Source: Lytechinus variegatus (Eukaryota; Echinodermata; Echinoidea; Temnopleuroida; Toxopneustidae). Taken from it: DNA of 64,000 nucleotides. Of the stretch, positions 46,096 to 58,963 are shown one piece after another. The DNA is taken from contig NC_054740.1 in the NCBI RefSeq assembly GCF_018143015.1, forward strand, positions 17,591,190-17,655,189, given 5' to 3'. The notes beneath the pieces are model-generated. The model did no database searches. It saw only the letters and a list, made by a program, of their open reading frames with translations, and had not been told where the DNA came from. A program made the translations under genes and the position numbers. Each line of letters begins with the position of its first letter. The first letter of the stretch is position 1.

Positions 46096-47478
46096 TTATT
46101 AAAATGTGACTTCTTCCATAAAAATGTTCATGTTTTTCAAACGCACCATAACTTTTGTAGCACACAATGAAAGGATTCGAATAAATTAAAAGCTCTTCCA
46201 TTAATAATGCAAATCTCCTTGCTTTGGTTAACAAAAAAGGATTTTTATTACTTATGACGGAATATTCAATGCTAAAAGATAAAATATTTTAAATGAAAAT
46301 ACAAAATAATTCAAATAAATTAATGCTTTGTAAATAGATTTTGAAAGCGTAATTCCAAAATTATGGCAAATATAATGAAAATGATAAAAGGAATTCTGCT
46401 GATAAGCAAGATGTCTGATCGTTAATATATTCTTATTTTCTTCCACTTGGGACACTACAAAAATGTTCCTTGTTCGCTCAAGCATGAGTGAAACTTATTT
46501 GTTATGATGATATCTGAAAGATAAGATTTTACAGCATCTTTTTATGTAAAAATATAGACATCATGATTTGAAATAAAATTTTGATATTTTTTTTTTCAAA
46601 ATTGTCCTTTTTTTACACGCACTTATATGCCCAGACTTTTATTTTAGTGTTTCTTCTTACATAATTTAGGTATGCTCTATTTTTGTTTCAATTATCAGAT
46701 ATTACCTGAAATGTTTTTACTTTATAGATTGCTTTCACGAGAGAGAGAGAGACAGAGAGGGAGAGGGGGGGGAGCAAAATTAAATATGAAGGGACGAGAA
46801 GGAAAGAGAAAAATCAAAAGGGAAAGACGAGGAAAAAGAAAAGAAGAAATTCGGAACCACACGGAAGCAAAGGGGGAATAGAGAACGAACAAAGAGAAGG
46901 ATGAGAAGCTGGAGAAGAAAATTATGAATACAGATAGGAAATGTTTCGTTAAAATCAAGGGGGTTAATTACATCTGTGTACAGTTGGAGTAGGGGCTTGG
47001 CAGTGCTTTGCCCCCATCCCCAAAAAAGTTACACGGCCAAAAAAGAAAAAAAAGGAAAAGAGCAAGGAGAAAAGGTAAACTATATGATATCATTTTTTAA
47101 TATTTCAAAATTAGACTTTTATTTCCAAAAGAAATTTTTGGGCCTCATTACGCCACTGTTAATAAACGATCGCTGTAAAGAGACCGTGACATCAGGCTTA
47201 AGTCAAACTGTATCATATATGACAACATGAATAGTGGATGTAATAGTAATAATGTGGACATAAATGTATCGGCATCCATCAATGTAAGAAGTTCAAGTTC
47301 AAGTTCAAGTTCAAGTTTATTTTCCATTTCCATTATCAACATTACAAGCAAATACAAATCAAACATACATTATAAATATAGACAGAAACAAATGAAATAT
47401 GATAACAATGATTACAAATCAATTACAAGTTACAAAATATTTGTAAAATAGTTTTAACAGAATCTGATATGGAAATGA

Positions 47479-47520
47479 GGGGATCCACTAAAAAGCATTG
47501 CTTGTAGAGCGTGGATCCCC
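47479..47520 (-). other. Stem-loop in the LINE 3' UTR
   Basis: GGGGATCCAC (47479-47488) and GTGGATCCCC (47511-47520) form a perfect 10-bp stem with a 22-nt loop, about 165 nt from the 3' repeat. Some LINEs use 3' stem-loops to recruit their RT; a role here is inference. Confidence 0.45.
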
Positions 47521-48017
47521 TAAGAAAGTATATCAAACATTTGAGAAATGGGGCTCATTCGCAGGAGTAAATACAATAAGTTAAAATAGAATATTGGAAA
47601 TAATAACAAGATGGTGAGTGATAGCGAGAAATGATAAAAAGATGACAGAGATACAGGACGATACTAAAAACTAAAAAGAAAACAGACATGATAAAGAATA
47701 GAGGGAAGAGAGAAGGAATAAAGTACTGAAAGGGGAGCGAGAGGGAGAGAGAAAGGGCAAAGATAAGTAGGGAGGGGGAGGGAGAGAGATGGATGCACAC
47801 ACACACACACACAGACAGACACAGATAATATGGAGAGAGAGGGTCAGAAAAAGAGAGAGATAAAGGGGGGGGGGCAAGACCGAGAGTACAAACGTGGATC
47901 AACGAGAGTGTGACTCAATAGATGTAATTGCAGAATGATGTAATTGCAGAAGTAAACAATAAAATCAAAAAATCAAAAATAGCAATGCTTAGATAGTACT
48001 AAAAATATACAAACTAA

Positions 48018-49244
48018 TTAATTACTTTGGTAAGACAGTAAAAGAATTATTTTTAGTTTTCTCTTAAATGAGTGGATAGAGGGGGCCTGTTGAACATCTT
48101 TATGGAGTGAATTCCAAAATTTGGGGGCGGTGAAAATAAAAGTATTTTGCGCAAAACGAGTTCTTAAGATAGGCAGATGAAAGTTATCGGCTTGCCTGGT
48201 AGGATACCTATGAAAATTGTTATTTTGAGAAAACAAATGATTAAATGCTAAAGGAACCATACTATTTTTATACATAAACATAAACTGCCCAAGCTGAAAT
48301 TGGTATAAGTCTTGAACCTTTAAAATTTTGTAATCAAGGAAAAGCGGATCAGTGTGAGAACGGGGGTGCGAGAAAGAAATAATACGAAGGGCTTTTTTTT
48401 GTAATAATAATATTTTGTTAAGTAAACTTTGATGGGTATTGCCCCAAACAAGGATCCCATAGTTGATGTATGGTAGTATAAGAGAAGAATATAATGTAAG
48501 TAGAGAAGTAACAGGAATAAACGTTTTCAACCTATTTATGATGCCTATATTTCGGGATATTGTTTTGCAAATTTTATCAATATGGCATTTCCAGGAGAGT
48601 TTGTTATCTACATGAACTCCCAAAAATTTAATTGAGGTAACACTTTCCAATCGGAAATCTTCAATAAAAATGTCAAAAGGTAAGGAATCTATGGTATTAC
48701 TGAATAAAATATATTTAGTTTTTTGAAGGTTAATTGATAATTTGTTAGCTCTGATCCAATTCAAAATATTAGTTAATTCGGAGTTTATTATGTTAACAAG
48801 TGTAAGCGGATCACTGTGAGAGAAGAATAGATTTGTGTCATCAGCAAAGATAATGAAAGATAAAATGTCAGATGCTCTGCAAAAATCATTTATATATAAA
48901 ATGAACAAGAGGGGTCCCAGAATACTTCCTTGTGGCACACCACAATTAATATTACACAAATTGGAGGAATGGTCATTAAGAAAAACAAATTGTTTTCTGT
49001 TAGAGAGGTAATTCCTGAACCACTCCAAGGCCTTCCCACGTATGCCATAATGCCATAATTTATGAAGTAGGATGTCATGATTAATAGTGTCGAAGGCCTT
49101 GGAGAAATCCAGGAAAATACCGACCATGTGTGAAGATTTATCGACAGCATGAGCAACTTTTTCAACAAAGGATAATAAGGCGTGAATTGTACTGTGCTTT
49201 TCTCTAAAACCAAACTGGAAATTTGAAAAAAACGTTGTTATCAT
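48018..49244 (-). pseudogene. LINE ORF2, reverse-transcriptase C-terminal part
   Basis: A 408-codon open segment with RT blocks in order: FGFREKHSTIHALL, FLDFSKAFDTINHDIL, GVPQGSILGPLLFILYIND, then FADDTNLF (the catalytic F-A-D-D), and INLQKTKYILF. After the palm come the thumb-like region and a C-terminal domain to a stop at 48018. The catalytic FADD is intact, but the segment is out of frame with the upstream RT part (overlap near 49204-49244). Confidence 0.88.
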
Positions 49245-49629
49245 TCAAAAATTTAATCGTTCGAGTATATATGAGTTTCTCCAGAATTTTAGAAAGACAT
49301 GGTAGTAGGGAGATAGGTCGATAATTGTTAATATTCAGTCTATCTCCTTTCTTATAAATGGGAATGACTTTTGCAATTTTCATGGAGTCAGGAACTTGTC
49401 CATGAAGTAAAGACAAATTGAAAATGTAAGAAAGAGGATCAACAATATATGGAATTATAGTTTTAAGTATAACGTTATTGATATCATCATAACCGGAGCT
49501 TCTTTTATTATCAAGATTAGAGACAATATCCATAATTTCATAAGGGGATGTCGGGGTCAAAAATATTGAATTTGGATTGGGTGTACCAAGAAATTCGGTA
49601 AATTGTTTGTATGAGGGCGCTATATCCAT
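49204..49629 (-). pseudogene. LINE ORF2, N-terminal RT part in another frame
   Basis: A 141-codon segment with the RT entry blocks: DNKRSSGYDDINNVILK, PDSMKIAKVIPIYKKGD and NINNYRPISLLPCLSKILEK. Its ends overlap the endonuclease frame at 49620-49629 and the next RT frame at 49204-49244, so single indels separate the three pieces of one former ORF of about 1040 codons. Confidence 0.85.
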
Positions 49630-51128
49630 AGCAAGGCGGTTTCGATCGATGAAAAATGGTCATTAAATATATTAGCGATGTTGAGGGGCTGTTGAATAAT
49701 CTCGTTGTTTGATTTAACTTCTGAAATAACATCTTTATTTTCTGAGACATTCATAGCTTGCTTGAGAATTTTCCAAGTGTTTTGCATATCATGTTTATGT
49801 AGTTGTAATTTATTTTCGAAGTATCTTTTCTTTTCAACACGAATGATTTTAGTCAAAGTGTTTTTATAAGATGTGTATTTCAATTTGGCATTTTCTGTTC
49901 CTTTTGCTTTATATTTATAATAAAGATTATTTTTTCGATTAATTGAGCGAAGTATGGATTTTGAGATCCAAGGTAGTCTAGGGGACTTTTTATAATTCAT
50001 CTTGTCATTTCTCCTTTTAGGAAGGTGAATGTCAAATTGACCTAAAAGCAAATCGCAAAATTTATCGTAACAAGAGTTAACCTCTTCTATGTCATAAATA
50101 CAAGACCAATCCATATTTTCAAGACTTGTACTTAATCTGTTTAAATTGCCTAAATTGACGCTACGTCTTGAGGAACAAGCACCTTGTCGAAAGGACGGTT
50201 GTGCTAATTTGTAAGAAGTCATAATTGGATAGTGATCTGTAATATCGGACAAAATTATGCATGAATCAGGATGAGGTATAATATTAGAGAAGATGTTGTC
50301 AATTAGCGTAGCAGATAAGTTTGCGACACGAGTTGGTTTGGACACAAGTGGTAGAAAAGAGGCCGCTAAGAAAGTTTCAACAAGCTCGTGTGCAATGTTA
50401 TTGTTTGTAAATTTCAGTATATTTATATTGAAGTCCCCCATAATAAAACAATCCTTGTTGGTAAAAGTGGGACAATTTAACAGGTCAGATAAATACGAGG
50501 TAAAGTCATTTGCATTAGAATTTGGAGGTCGATAAACGACACCTGCAATTACATTCCTGGCGCCGGTGATTTCAATTTCTATAAAAAGAGATTCAATAAA
50601 GTCATTGACAATTGAAATATTTTCATGGATAGAGTAGCGAAAACTATGATGAACGTACAGAGCAACGCCTCCACCTGTCCTACCCTGTCTGTTTTTGTTA
50701 ATGAAGCTATAGTTGTTTAAGGAAAATGGAAGGTTAGTGTCCTGGGATAGCCACGTCTCTGTAAGACCTATTATAGACATAGGTTGTGGTGATGGGTTAT
50801 TCAGTATCAATTGTAAGTCATCGAAGTGCTTGCTCAAGCTTCTTATATTTAAATGAAGTAGGGAGAATGTATTGGTATAAAAATTCTTAACAATATCATT
50901 AAATTGGGAAACGGTTACGTATTTACAAAGGGAAGTATGTGCCGGGTCATTGTGATCAAAGTCAAATTGCAGCTCTTCAGCCGATGAACTGATGGCATCA
51001 GCAATGAAATTATCATATGTACCTGAAGAATATGTGGGGGTTACAATAGTGGGAGGAGATCTAAACAATTCAAATAGTTCGTCATCTGTTAAAGAGTTAA
51101 AAGCGAAATTGTTATCCACACTGGCCAT
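49620..51128 (-). pseudogene. LINE ORF2, apurinic/apyrimidinic-like endonuclease part
   Basis: A 502-codon segment starting MASVDNNFAFNSLTDDELFE. Endonuclease landmarks in order: LLHLNIRSL, IGLTETWLS, GGGVALYVHHSF, VVYRPPN, CFIMGDFNINI, TLIDNIFSN and SDITDHYPIM, the last with the catalytic D-H pair. The linker to RT is Lys/Tyr-rich. It closes early at 49620 through a frameshift. Confidence 0.88.
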
Positions 51129-51139
51129 TGAGTGCTAGG

Positions 51140-51660
51140 AATTAAAACCTGTAGAAAAGAATAATTGCCAGTATTGAAATCAAATGAGACATTGTTCGTA
51201 CTCTCGTTGATAGAGGAGTAGTGAACGGTGAAGACGACAGAGGAAAGAAATATGCAGTGGAAACAGAAACAACGGTGGTGAATGACGGTCACACAAGAAA
51301 TTGACAGACAAGATGATGCTCGCAACACTTAACAAATCAAAGCCAAGAGAGAGAAAGAGAGAGAGAGAGGGGGGGGGGGGAGAAGGGGGAGGAGGAACAG
51401 GTGTGGTCTTAGAATGTAAAAGAATAAGATAAAAGGAAGATGATGTAGACAGACTAATGCACACTAAAAAACAAAACAAAACAAACCAAGAAAAAAAAAT
51501 GAGTCAACAAAGAAGGCAACAAATGCAACAGAGAACGAGAACGTGTAAAACTGAAATAATATAAACTGCGGATACCCCATGGGAGAGAGAGCAAGTTGCT
51601 TCTTAAAAAAAAAAAAAAAAATAGCTAAAGCAAGTGTACGGACCTACTTGGCCCAGCAAA
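51140..51660. other. LINE upstream region with (GA)n and poly-A tracts
   Basis: A (GA)n-G12 tract at 51348-51382 and A17 at 51604-51620. This may be the ORF1-ORF2 spacer or 5' UTR of the LINE; the 5' end cannot be placed. Confidence 0.4.
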
Positions 51661-51979
51661 TCTTTACATGCAATTTAAACTTAAATTTTACAGAATGTGA
51701 TTTGATTCATCATAGTACGAATTGGTTTGGCAATATCTGGTTTATGATTTAATAAAATATAGTTAGGTTAGAATTTAATCAATTTGCAAAATCTTGCAAT
51801 ACAGTCTTAGTTTTGACTAATTGACAATGCAAAAGAAATAGGATCATATTTGTGATTAAAGAATGTTCATTGATAATCTCTTGCTAGTGAATACAATTAC
51901 CATATAATTTGTTTGTGGTCAGACGACAATGCATCATCTAGTTTTGTGATCTATCGAGATGGTATTTCAGTGAGATCTT

Positions 51980-54900
51980 GGATGTAAACTCCATTACAAC
52001 TTTGGTTGCAATTAATTTGCAATATATTCCAATCAGATCTGTTGAGCAAAATTATACATCAAAACAAGATATTGGTTGTCAAAAATGTGAAGCATATTTG
52101 ATTTAGATTGTTGGTTGTGAGCATTACTGCACAACAAGATTCTGGTTGTGAACAGTCTAATAATAAGATCTTGGTAATGGATAATTTAAGCTACATCTTG
52201 ATCATATCTTGGTTGTGATTAGTATACTGCTATTAACGATGTACTGCATGATGCTCGCAGCGAGAATCTCGTTGCGAACAACATGTAGCACATTTGCAGT
52301 GTCAGTTTTGATCGATCATACTGCATTTTCAAGAAATCTTGATAATGATTAATCTATAGTAATTTTACAATAAGATCTTAGTTGTGAGCAAAGCATATCT
52401 CATCACAACAGGAAGCTGGTTGTGATCAATCTACAATGGTCTGTTTCATGACATTACAGATGAGATCAATCCGCAAAGTATTTTAACCAGATATTGGTAT
52501 GGTGAGTATAATTTGCATTACAAAGACGTAGGCTAGTCATAGTTTAAAGAATATTACAGTTACATCGTGTGAACAATATATATTGTATCGCAATAAAATA
52601 TTGGTTGTTATCAATTTCCAATCAGATTTTGTCAACAGCGTATTCAACATCATCGTTATCATAATAGGATATTTGCTTTTAATAATTAACCCTATATTCC
52701 TATTAAATCTTGTAAACAATATATACCGCATCACAATAAAATATTGCTTGTTAACAGTTTACAATTTAATCCAAACAAATCTTGTGAGAAATATACAATG
52801 CAACACAAAATATATAGGTTGTTCTCAATTTGCAGTGCATTCCAGTCAGATTTTGAGAACATTATATACTGTATCATGGTCAGGATCACAATAGAATATT
52901 TGTTGTCAACAAACATATCTTGTGAGCAATATATACTGTATCACAAAAGAAATTGGTTGTTAATATGTTTTTATTATATCTCAACTAGATCCTGTGAACA
53001 ACAGCATATACTGCCCAGAAAGATAATTTACAATTCCATTCAGATCCTGTGAACAAAGTGTACTACATTATTGTGATCACAATAAGTTATTGGTTGTTTG
53101 TAATTTTTGTATCCAATGAGATCTTGTTAGCAATATATACTGCATCACAATCATGACAATAGGATATTTATTGTTCACAATTGGCAGTGTATTCTAATCA
53201 GATTTTTTTTTTCTGGCGTTATGTACTATAAAACTATGATCACTATAGAATATTTTATTGTTAACAAACAGATCTTGTGAGCAATGTATACTGCATCACA
53301 AAAAGATATTGGTTGTTGATAATTTTCTATGTGCCTCAACCAAATCATGTCAACATTATACTGCCTAACAATAAGATATTTGTTCTTCACAATTTATGAT
53401 TCTATTCGGATCATGTGTACAAGGTGGTCTGCATCTTCGTAATCACAATACGTTATTGGTTGTTTGCAATTTGTAACTTATTCCAATCAGATCTTGTGAA
53501 CAATAAATACTGTATCACAATACGATATAGGTTAGGTTGTCAACAGGTTGAAGATATTCTAATCACATCATGTGAACAAATATACTGCATCACAATAAGC
53601 TGCAGGTCGTTTGCAATCTACAGTATATTTTACAAATGTTGTGAACAATATATATTCCATTAGCAATGTATTCCACTCGAATCAAGTGAACAATAAATAC
53701 TATATCACCATGAGGTACAGATTGTGATCAATCTACAATTACATATTCCTATCAAATCTTGTGATCATAACAAGGTATTGGTTTTTGACAATTTGCAGCC
53801 TATTACAATAAGATCTTGTGAAACAAGGTTCAATCCATTATCATGTTCTCAATGAGTTATTGGATGTTGGCAATTTACAATTTATTCCAATCAGATCTTG
53901 TGAGCAAAATATACAGCATCATATATGATTTTGATTGCTAACAGTTTCCAATGTTTTCCAACCAGATCTAGCGAACAATATACGCTGTAATATCATGATC
54001 GCAATAGGTTATTGGTTGTTAGCGATAACAATTTATTCCAATCAGATTTTGTGAGCAATACATGCTGCCTAAAATTAAGATATTGATTGTTGATAATTTA
54101 GAATTCGGAATAGATTATGTGCATAATATATATGCATCAGAGTAAAGATATTGGTTGTTCACAATTTGCAGTGCATTCTAATCAGACTTTGGTAACATTA
54201 TATACTGTATCATCATGAGGATCTTGTGAGCTATATACTGCATCTGAAAAGGTATTTGTTGTTATTAATTTTCAGTGTGTTCCAGCCGGATCTTGTGGAC
54301 AATATATATGCATCGTCGTGATCACAGAAAGTTATTGGTTATTTGCAAATTACAATTTTTTAAGTTATTGGTCGTTTGTAATTTACATGTTTTTCCTGTC
54401 AGATTTTGTGAACAATACTGCATCACAATAGGTTATGGGCTGGGATGTCAACGATTTAAAGGTATTCCTAATATTCCAGACAGATCATGTGATCGTATAT
54501 GCAGCTTCACATATGATATTGGTTAACAATTTACAGTATATACTTCGAATCTTATGAACAATATATATACTGCATAAGAGGTAGATATATGCTGTTAACA
54601 ATGTAAAAAGGAATTCTAACTAGATCTTGCGAGCAGTGAATACTATTTCACCACAAGGTCCAGAATGTGAAATCTACGATTATATCAAGTATATATTTCA
54701 ATAAAATCTTGTGGATGATATGTTCTGCATCACAATAAGGCCTTGGTAATTGCTAAATATATCAGGAAGATCTTGGATGTTATCAATCCGCAGTATACTA
54801 CGAGGGGATTGTTAACAAACTAAAGCATAACTGTACAAGATGGAGAAGTTAAATTGCCTCATGGTTGTCATGGTTGTGGTTAATAGACTGCATCCATTCG

Positions 54901-54985
54901 CAACAGGCTCATCTTTGCGAACAATATCCAGTATATATATTAGAATATCGATTTGATAAGTCTATACTGCATCACAGCAAGATAT
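51980..54985. repeat. 3-kb tandem array of degenerate ~70-bp units
   Basis: Phrases TTGGTTGTTAACAATTT, ATTCCAATCAGATCTTGTGA and ACAATATATACTGCATCAC recur in order about forty times. Measured intervals between successive TTGTGAAC-type anchors from 52568 to 54050 range 47-90 bp, mostly 63-81, so the unit is about 70 bp and heavily indel-ridden. The array lies between the LINE ORF2 and the ORF1-like frame. No long ORF and no RNA fold is evident. Confidence 0.88.
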
Positions 54986-55145
54986 ATTATCCAGATGAGG
55001 AAACGGTTGCTACATATCAGGTGAGTTCAAGTGATTAACATATTGTGCGAAGTTGAGATTAATGATGGTAAACTACATGACTTGGTCATGTAAGTGAATG
55101 AATCATGAAATGGGTTTATGTATCAAATCTGACAAAAATATTTAC

Positions 55146-56221
55146 CTATTCGACCCAGGATGTCCAGGCGTCCTCTCTGTTTCGTTTAACTTGAAGGGTG
55201 ACCGATGTGTTAACGACTTTAATTTTTGTCATTAGTTTCTTCTCTTTCCTGAGAGTGTAAGCAATGGAGGACAGTCGACCTCTTTCGCGCTTCATCGATG
55301 GTGGAAGATCTGACCGTACGGTGATAAGTCGTCGAGCTCCAGCACTTTCCTGGTCGCTTACTCGTTGTCGACGACGAGCGTAATCAGGGTGCTCGAATGC
55401 CTTCAGGATTTCATCTCGATCAGCCATCCTGGAAAATCTGATGATTATAGGATCTGGAGAATTAGAGGCGCTTCTAGGAGTGCGAGCAGTCGGAAGGCGG
55501 TGTGCGTTAGAAATTGGAATTTTCTCGGCATCATCATATGATATGTTTAGTAGGTCGGCGATTGCTTTAGTAGATTCTACATAGACGTCTTCATCTTTTT
55601 CTGACTTACACCATAAAACAGGAGGTTCATTTTCCTTAGGTGAATTTCCTGTTGAAGCAACTTTTGTTCGAGATCTGCAACCATTTGTCTGCTTGCAGCG
55701 ATGGCATCTGGAATGGTGGTAGTTTCGACGACAGAGATCCTTTCCGATGTATCATTGACGGAAACCTGTAGCTCAGCTACCGCTTTATTAGTAGCATCCA
55801 ACTCTGATCTAAAATAAGCAATATCCCGTAGAACTTTATCTAATTTCTGGTTAATCTCACAATTTGATTCCGCTACAGCACTTTTAACTGCTTGCGATAT
55901 CGCAGTAAGCATACTGGCCGAAACCGCTTCTCCGTGCTGGCTCATGCGTGCATTCGAGCGCGGTATAGCCCCCTGAGCTGCTATGTCGGAATTCGCGGGC
56001 GTGGCACTTCCTGGTTCAGTTCTGATAGCGGCATGCTTTACCTTCACGGACGGGGTGGTTCCGGCGTGGTGTACATCCAGCTTCTGGTTCTGTGTTGGCG
56101 TTGAGACTGACGCCATTTTGGTTACAGTTTTCGGGGCAATTACAGACTTCTTGCTCCTCGGTCGAAGTTGATATTGCTTGTTTGTATTACTAGCACGTTT
56201 CTGGTCGAATTTGTAGCTCAT
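55146..56221 (-). pseudogene. L1-type ORF1 protein (coiled coil, RRM, C-terminal domain), frameshifted
   Basis: Starting at Met 56221 (MSYKFDQKRASN; an upstream Met at 56344 adds a hydrophobic, unlikely leader). A basic/Ser-Thr-rich N-terminus is followed by a heptad coiled coil (AISQAVKSAVAES to LEQKLLQQEIHLRKMN), then the L1 ORF1p RRM start NLLFYGVS. At about 55595-55615 the frame shifts by one base; the other frame continues the RRM (AHRLP, DPIIIRFSRMADRDEILKA) and C-terminal domain to a stop at 55146. These proteins bind LINE RNA as trimers. Same strand as the LINE ORF2, 4 kb upstream of it. Confidence 0.82.
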
Positions 56222-56399
56222 AGCTTGTACGTAAATTGAGTAAATAGGGGTTTTACTCCGCAGTTGCTCTAGACACGCATAGACACAATATAAATGGAAA
56301 TGTTCAAAAAACAAATAAATAACTAAAAAAATCACAGTGGACATTTTTCAATAAAAAAAAATCCGGTGACAGATCAAATCCTTCTACATTTAGACCTGT

Positions 56400-56945
56400 G
56401 ACATTTATGCTTCTGTTGTGAGCAAAATAATGGAATCTTTAATTTAAAAATCAACATCTATCTCGTCGTCGACATGATCATTAACATACTCCGCGATCAG
56501 CTATTACATTTCATATATAGTTAAAAAAAACTCCACGTATATATACCGCTTTATTTCTTTTCATTCATATAATAACACATTATATATATATATCATAATA
56601 AATCAAAATATACAAATAATTCTGGAAATGTAACGTAGTACGAAACCGATGACCGTCTAGAAAACTTAAAACCTAATCCAATATTAGCTGGACTATCCTT
56701 AAACAAGTCTAGCAAATACTAGTCCATCCGGATGGACTAGTTTTCAGCCTACTGGACTTCTTAATAGGCAGGGTTTTTTTGCTTTCACGACGCTCGACGG
56801 ATTCAAAAACATAAAAATGTATTGTAAAATGCCCTTCATAACAAAGCACAACCAAGAAGTCTTTGTCGAAAATCAGTGAATCCAAACTGTAGTTTAGTCC
56901 TGGACTCTGGACAAACGACATTTTTGCATTTCATCGTCAGCTCCG
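56400..56945. other. Unassigned DNA upstream of the ORF1-like frame
   Basis: AT-rich sequence including a (TA)5 run at 56583. AGTCCATCCGGATGGACT (56721-56738) is an exact inverted repeat. Nothing coding is supported. Confidence 0.4.
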
Positions 56946-56949
56946 GATA

Positions 56950-57331
56950 CCCCTTTCATAAACCTATTTATGCGGATAATAGCAGCATAATTTGGTCGTA
57001 AAATCGTCGGAGGACCAGAGTTATCCGCATTATTTTGATGCTGCTATTATCCGCATAATAGCAGCATCGGGACCAGATTTTGACTTTATGAACGCATTTC
57101 CAAATAATGCGGATAATTGCCATGGTGCGGTCACAAGGTCACCCTTTTCCAACACCGCCGCATCGGAGGGGGCGTGTCCAGTTGTCATGACGATTATCCG
57201 CATCCGCATTTTTCAGGACGGGCGCTCGTAAAAAAAGTGCGGATTATTTTCGGAGTTTGTGAACGCAATTTTTATTGAATTATCCCCATTACTCTTAGGC
57301 GGCTAATTGGAGGATAGGTTTATGAAAGGGG
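56950..57331. mobile_element. 382-bp MITE with CCCCTTTCATAAACCTAT ends and TA duplication
   Basis: The left end CCCCTTTCATAAACCTAT (56950) is mirrored at the right as ATAGGTTTATGAAAGGGG (57314-57331), each flanked by TA (56948-56949, 57332-57333). Internal ATGCGGATAATAGCAGC phrases repeat in both orientations. The TA duplication suits Tc1/mariner or a related superfamily. Confidence 0.8.
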
Positions 57332-57610
57332 TATTAGGACGAGAAATGCTGCTCCGGCTCACCAATATGATTTGGACAAACACATCCTAGTTGTTCTTTG
57401 TCATCTGACGGGCATTTACTGTGTTCTTAAAACTGCCTGAAGATTGATAGATTGGTTAACAGAAGTTAGTTTCGGCGCTGGACTTGTCGAGAAGCTGAGA
57501 ATGGTTCACGTTAATCACAGTCTGTACATTCACACCTTAACCGAATCCAACCGAACAATGGCATGGCATTGGAATTATCGCAGTGGTTTTGTCGGTCGGG
57601 AGTTGATGTT

Positions 57611-57941
57611 AGAGAGTTTTCGCATTTACTACACGGAGCCGCTCTCTACAACCATGGACCTATTCCGTAATAGGTCCATGCTACAACGCACCGATTCCTT
57701 TAAAAATGCAGATCAATCACATATAGAGAGCTGACTCAGCTGAGAGGCTTTTGTCGAAAGTTGGTGGCCCGGGATAGCAGAACATCCGAAGATTTGCACC
57801 GGACGAACAAGTCGTTGTCCAGACTCAAGACTTTACGCTGCTGTCCCCTATTCACCAACAAAAGGCTCTCCTTGCTGTGCATTTCCAAAGGATTGGTGCG
57901 TTGTATATATAGCAGTTCCATAGTCAATGCGAAAACTCTCT
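57611..57941. mobile_element. Inverted-repeat element with AGAGAGTTTTCGCATT ends
   Basis: AGAGAGTTTTCGCATT (57611-57626) is exactly inverted at 57926-57941, and ACAACGCACCGATTCCTT (57683-57700) nearly so at 57887-57904. It also contains CATGGACCTATT-CCGT-AATAGGTCCATG at 57653-57680. Overlapping open frames on both strands match nothing known. Confidence 0.6.
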
Positions 57942-58849
57942 ACTGACGGTGTGACCGTGCATGGTATCGAATATGAATAGATTGCGTAAGATGAAATATA
58001 TACAACCATATTACCAGTATTCGCAATCAGTTTATTGCTATCTTTAGATAATTCATAACAAAATATACTACTCGATTCAAAGTGAATTCCGATAACTGGC
58101 GCATTTATTTTGCTAATAAAAAGACAGGTCCTGGGGATTCTTGAGCCAATGATCGAAAGAGATGTTCTATTTGTTTCCCCAGCCTATAGGCGACATATTA
58201 GCATTTTAGTATGAATAAACATTAACACACACTAAAAAAGAAAAATGCTAGCAGAATATCATCTCAATCATCTATATTTGATTCAATAATGCTTTTTCAA
58301 TACTGATTAAAAACAAAGCCAAAGGCTGAATCAAGCATCGATAATAATAATATAATGTAGAACTAAGCAATACATTGAAGATGAGACAAAAATATTACAT
58401 TGCTTAAACTTGTATAGCTAAGAAATTGTAATTTTAGCTCTTTTATATTTGTTTATTTTTCTCTCTTTTGGAATAATGATATTCCTCTACTCGGCCTTCA
58501 CCCTTAATCCCAGTCCACCTGCCACCATCAAGTAAAAGTAACATGCGTATGTTAAGGCGTGGCACCACAGGAGGGTCGGGAGTCTCCTATGATTTTTCAA
58601 GTGGGATCGATACCCTAATTGGTCAACTAAAAATGACGTCACATTCATAATCTTGGCCTAATCAAAATACCCTGACTCGACCCTGCCTGTGGTCGTGGCC
58701 GTAACAATACCACCTCCAGCCACGACCCCTGCACAAGCAAGAATTTGACTTGTGATTTCCAATGATTAATTCGGTTTCAACACCCTCTCTCAAATTCTAA
58801 AGAGTTTTATAAGACATTAAAACAAATTTTCTGTCAGACATCGTGTAAT

Positions 58850-58963
58850 CTACAGGATGAGCACTTCGTCATCCTCAGCAGAGCGACTGGTACAGCAGAC
58901 TAACACAATGAATGATATAATCAACATGGCGACCCAGATGGCAGCACTGATACATGTTGCGAT
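58850..58963 (-). CDS. TMEM179-like last exon (TM4 and tail)
   Basis: 114 bp, phase 0 in, from ttcaacag to TAG at 58852-58850. A 20-residue hydrophobic helix is followed by CCTSRSAEDDEVLIL. The Cys pair after the helix is a possible palmitoylation site. Confidence 0.78.
   Translation of the reverse strand: MATCISAAIWVAMLIISFIVLVCCTSRSAEDDEVLIL

Larger units (their letters stand above)
47287..51128 (-). mobile_element. APE-type LINE (non-LTR retrotransposon), ORF2 and 3' end
   Basis: Minus-strand element: endonuclease-RT frame from 51128 down to 48018, a 3' UTR of about 0.7 kb, and a terminal (TTGAAC)n repeat, seen on the plus strand as AAGTTCAAGTTCAAGTT at 47287-47313. Such short tandem 3' repeats replace poly(A) in CR1/Jockey-like groups. 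At least two frameshifts show it is dead. The clade is not decidable by eye; a Jockey/CR1-type LINE is the best guess. Confidence 0.85.

Noticed and set aside
46672..46958. Arg/Lys/Glu-rich and Ser/Phe/Leu-rich frames
   Set aside because: Translations of a purine-rich low-complexity tract.
48018..51128. Active or domesticated LINE ORF2
   Set aside because: Catalytic residues survive but two frameshifts split the ORF, as expected of a dead copy.
51980..54985. CRISPR array
   Set aside because: Repeats are degenerate and of varying length, with no unique spacers between identical repeats, and the DNA is animal.
57444..57927. 96- and 63-codon frames on opposite strands
   Set aside because: They overlap an inverted-repeat element, show no known domain and have no splice or UTR support.
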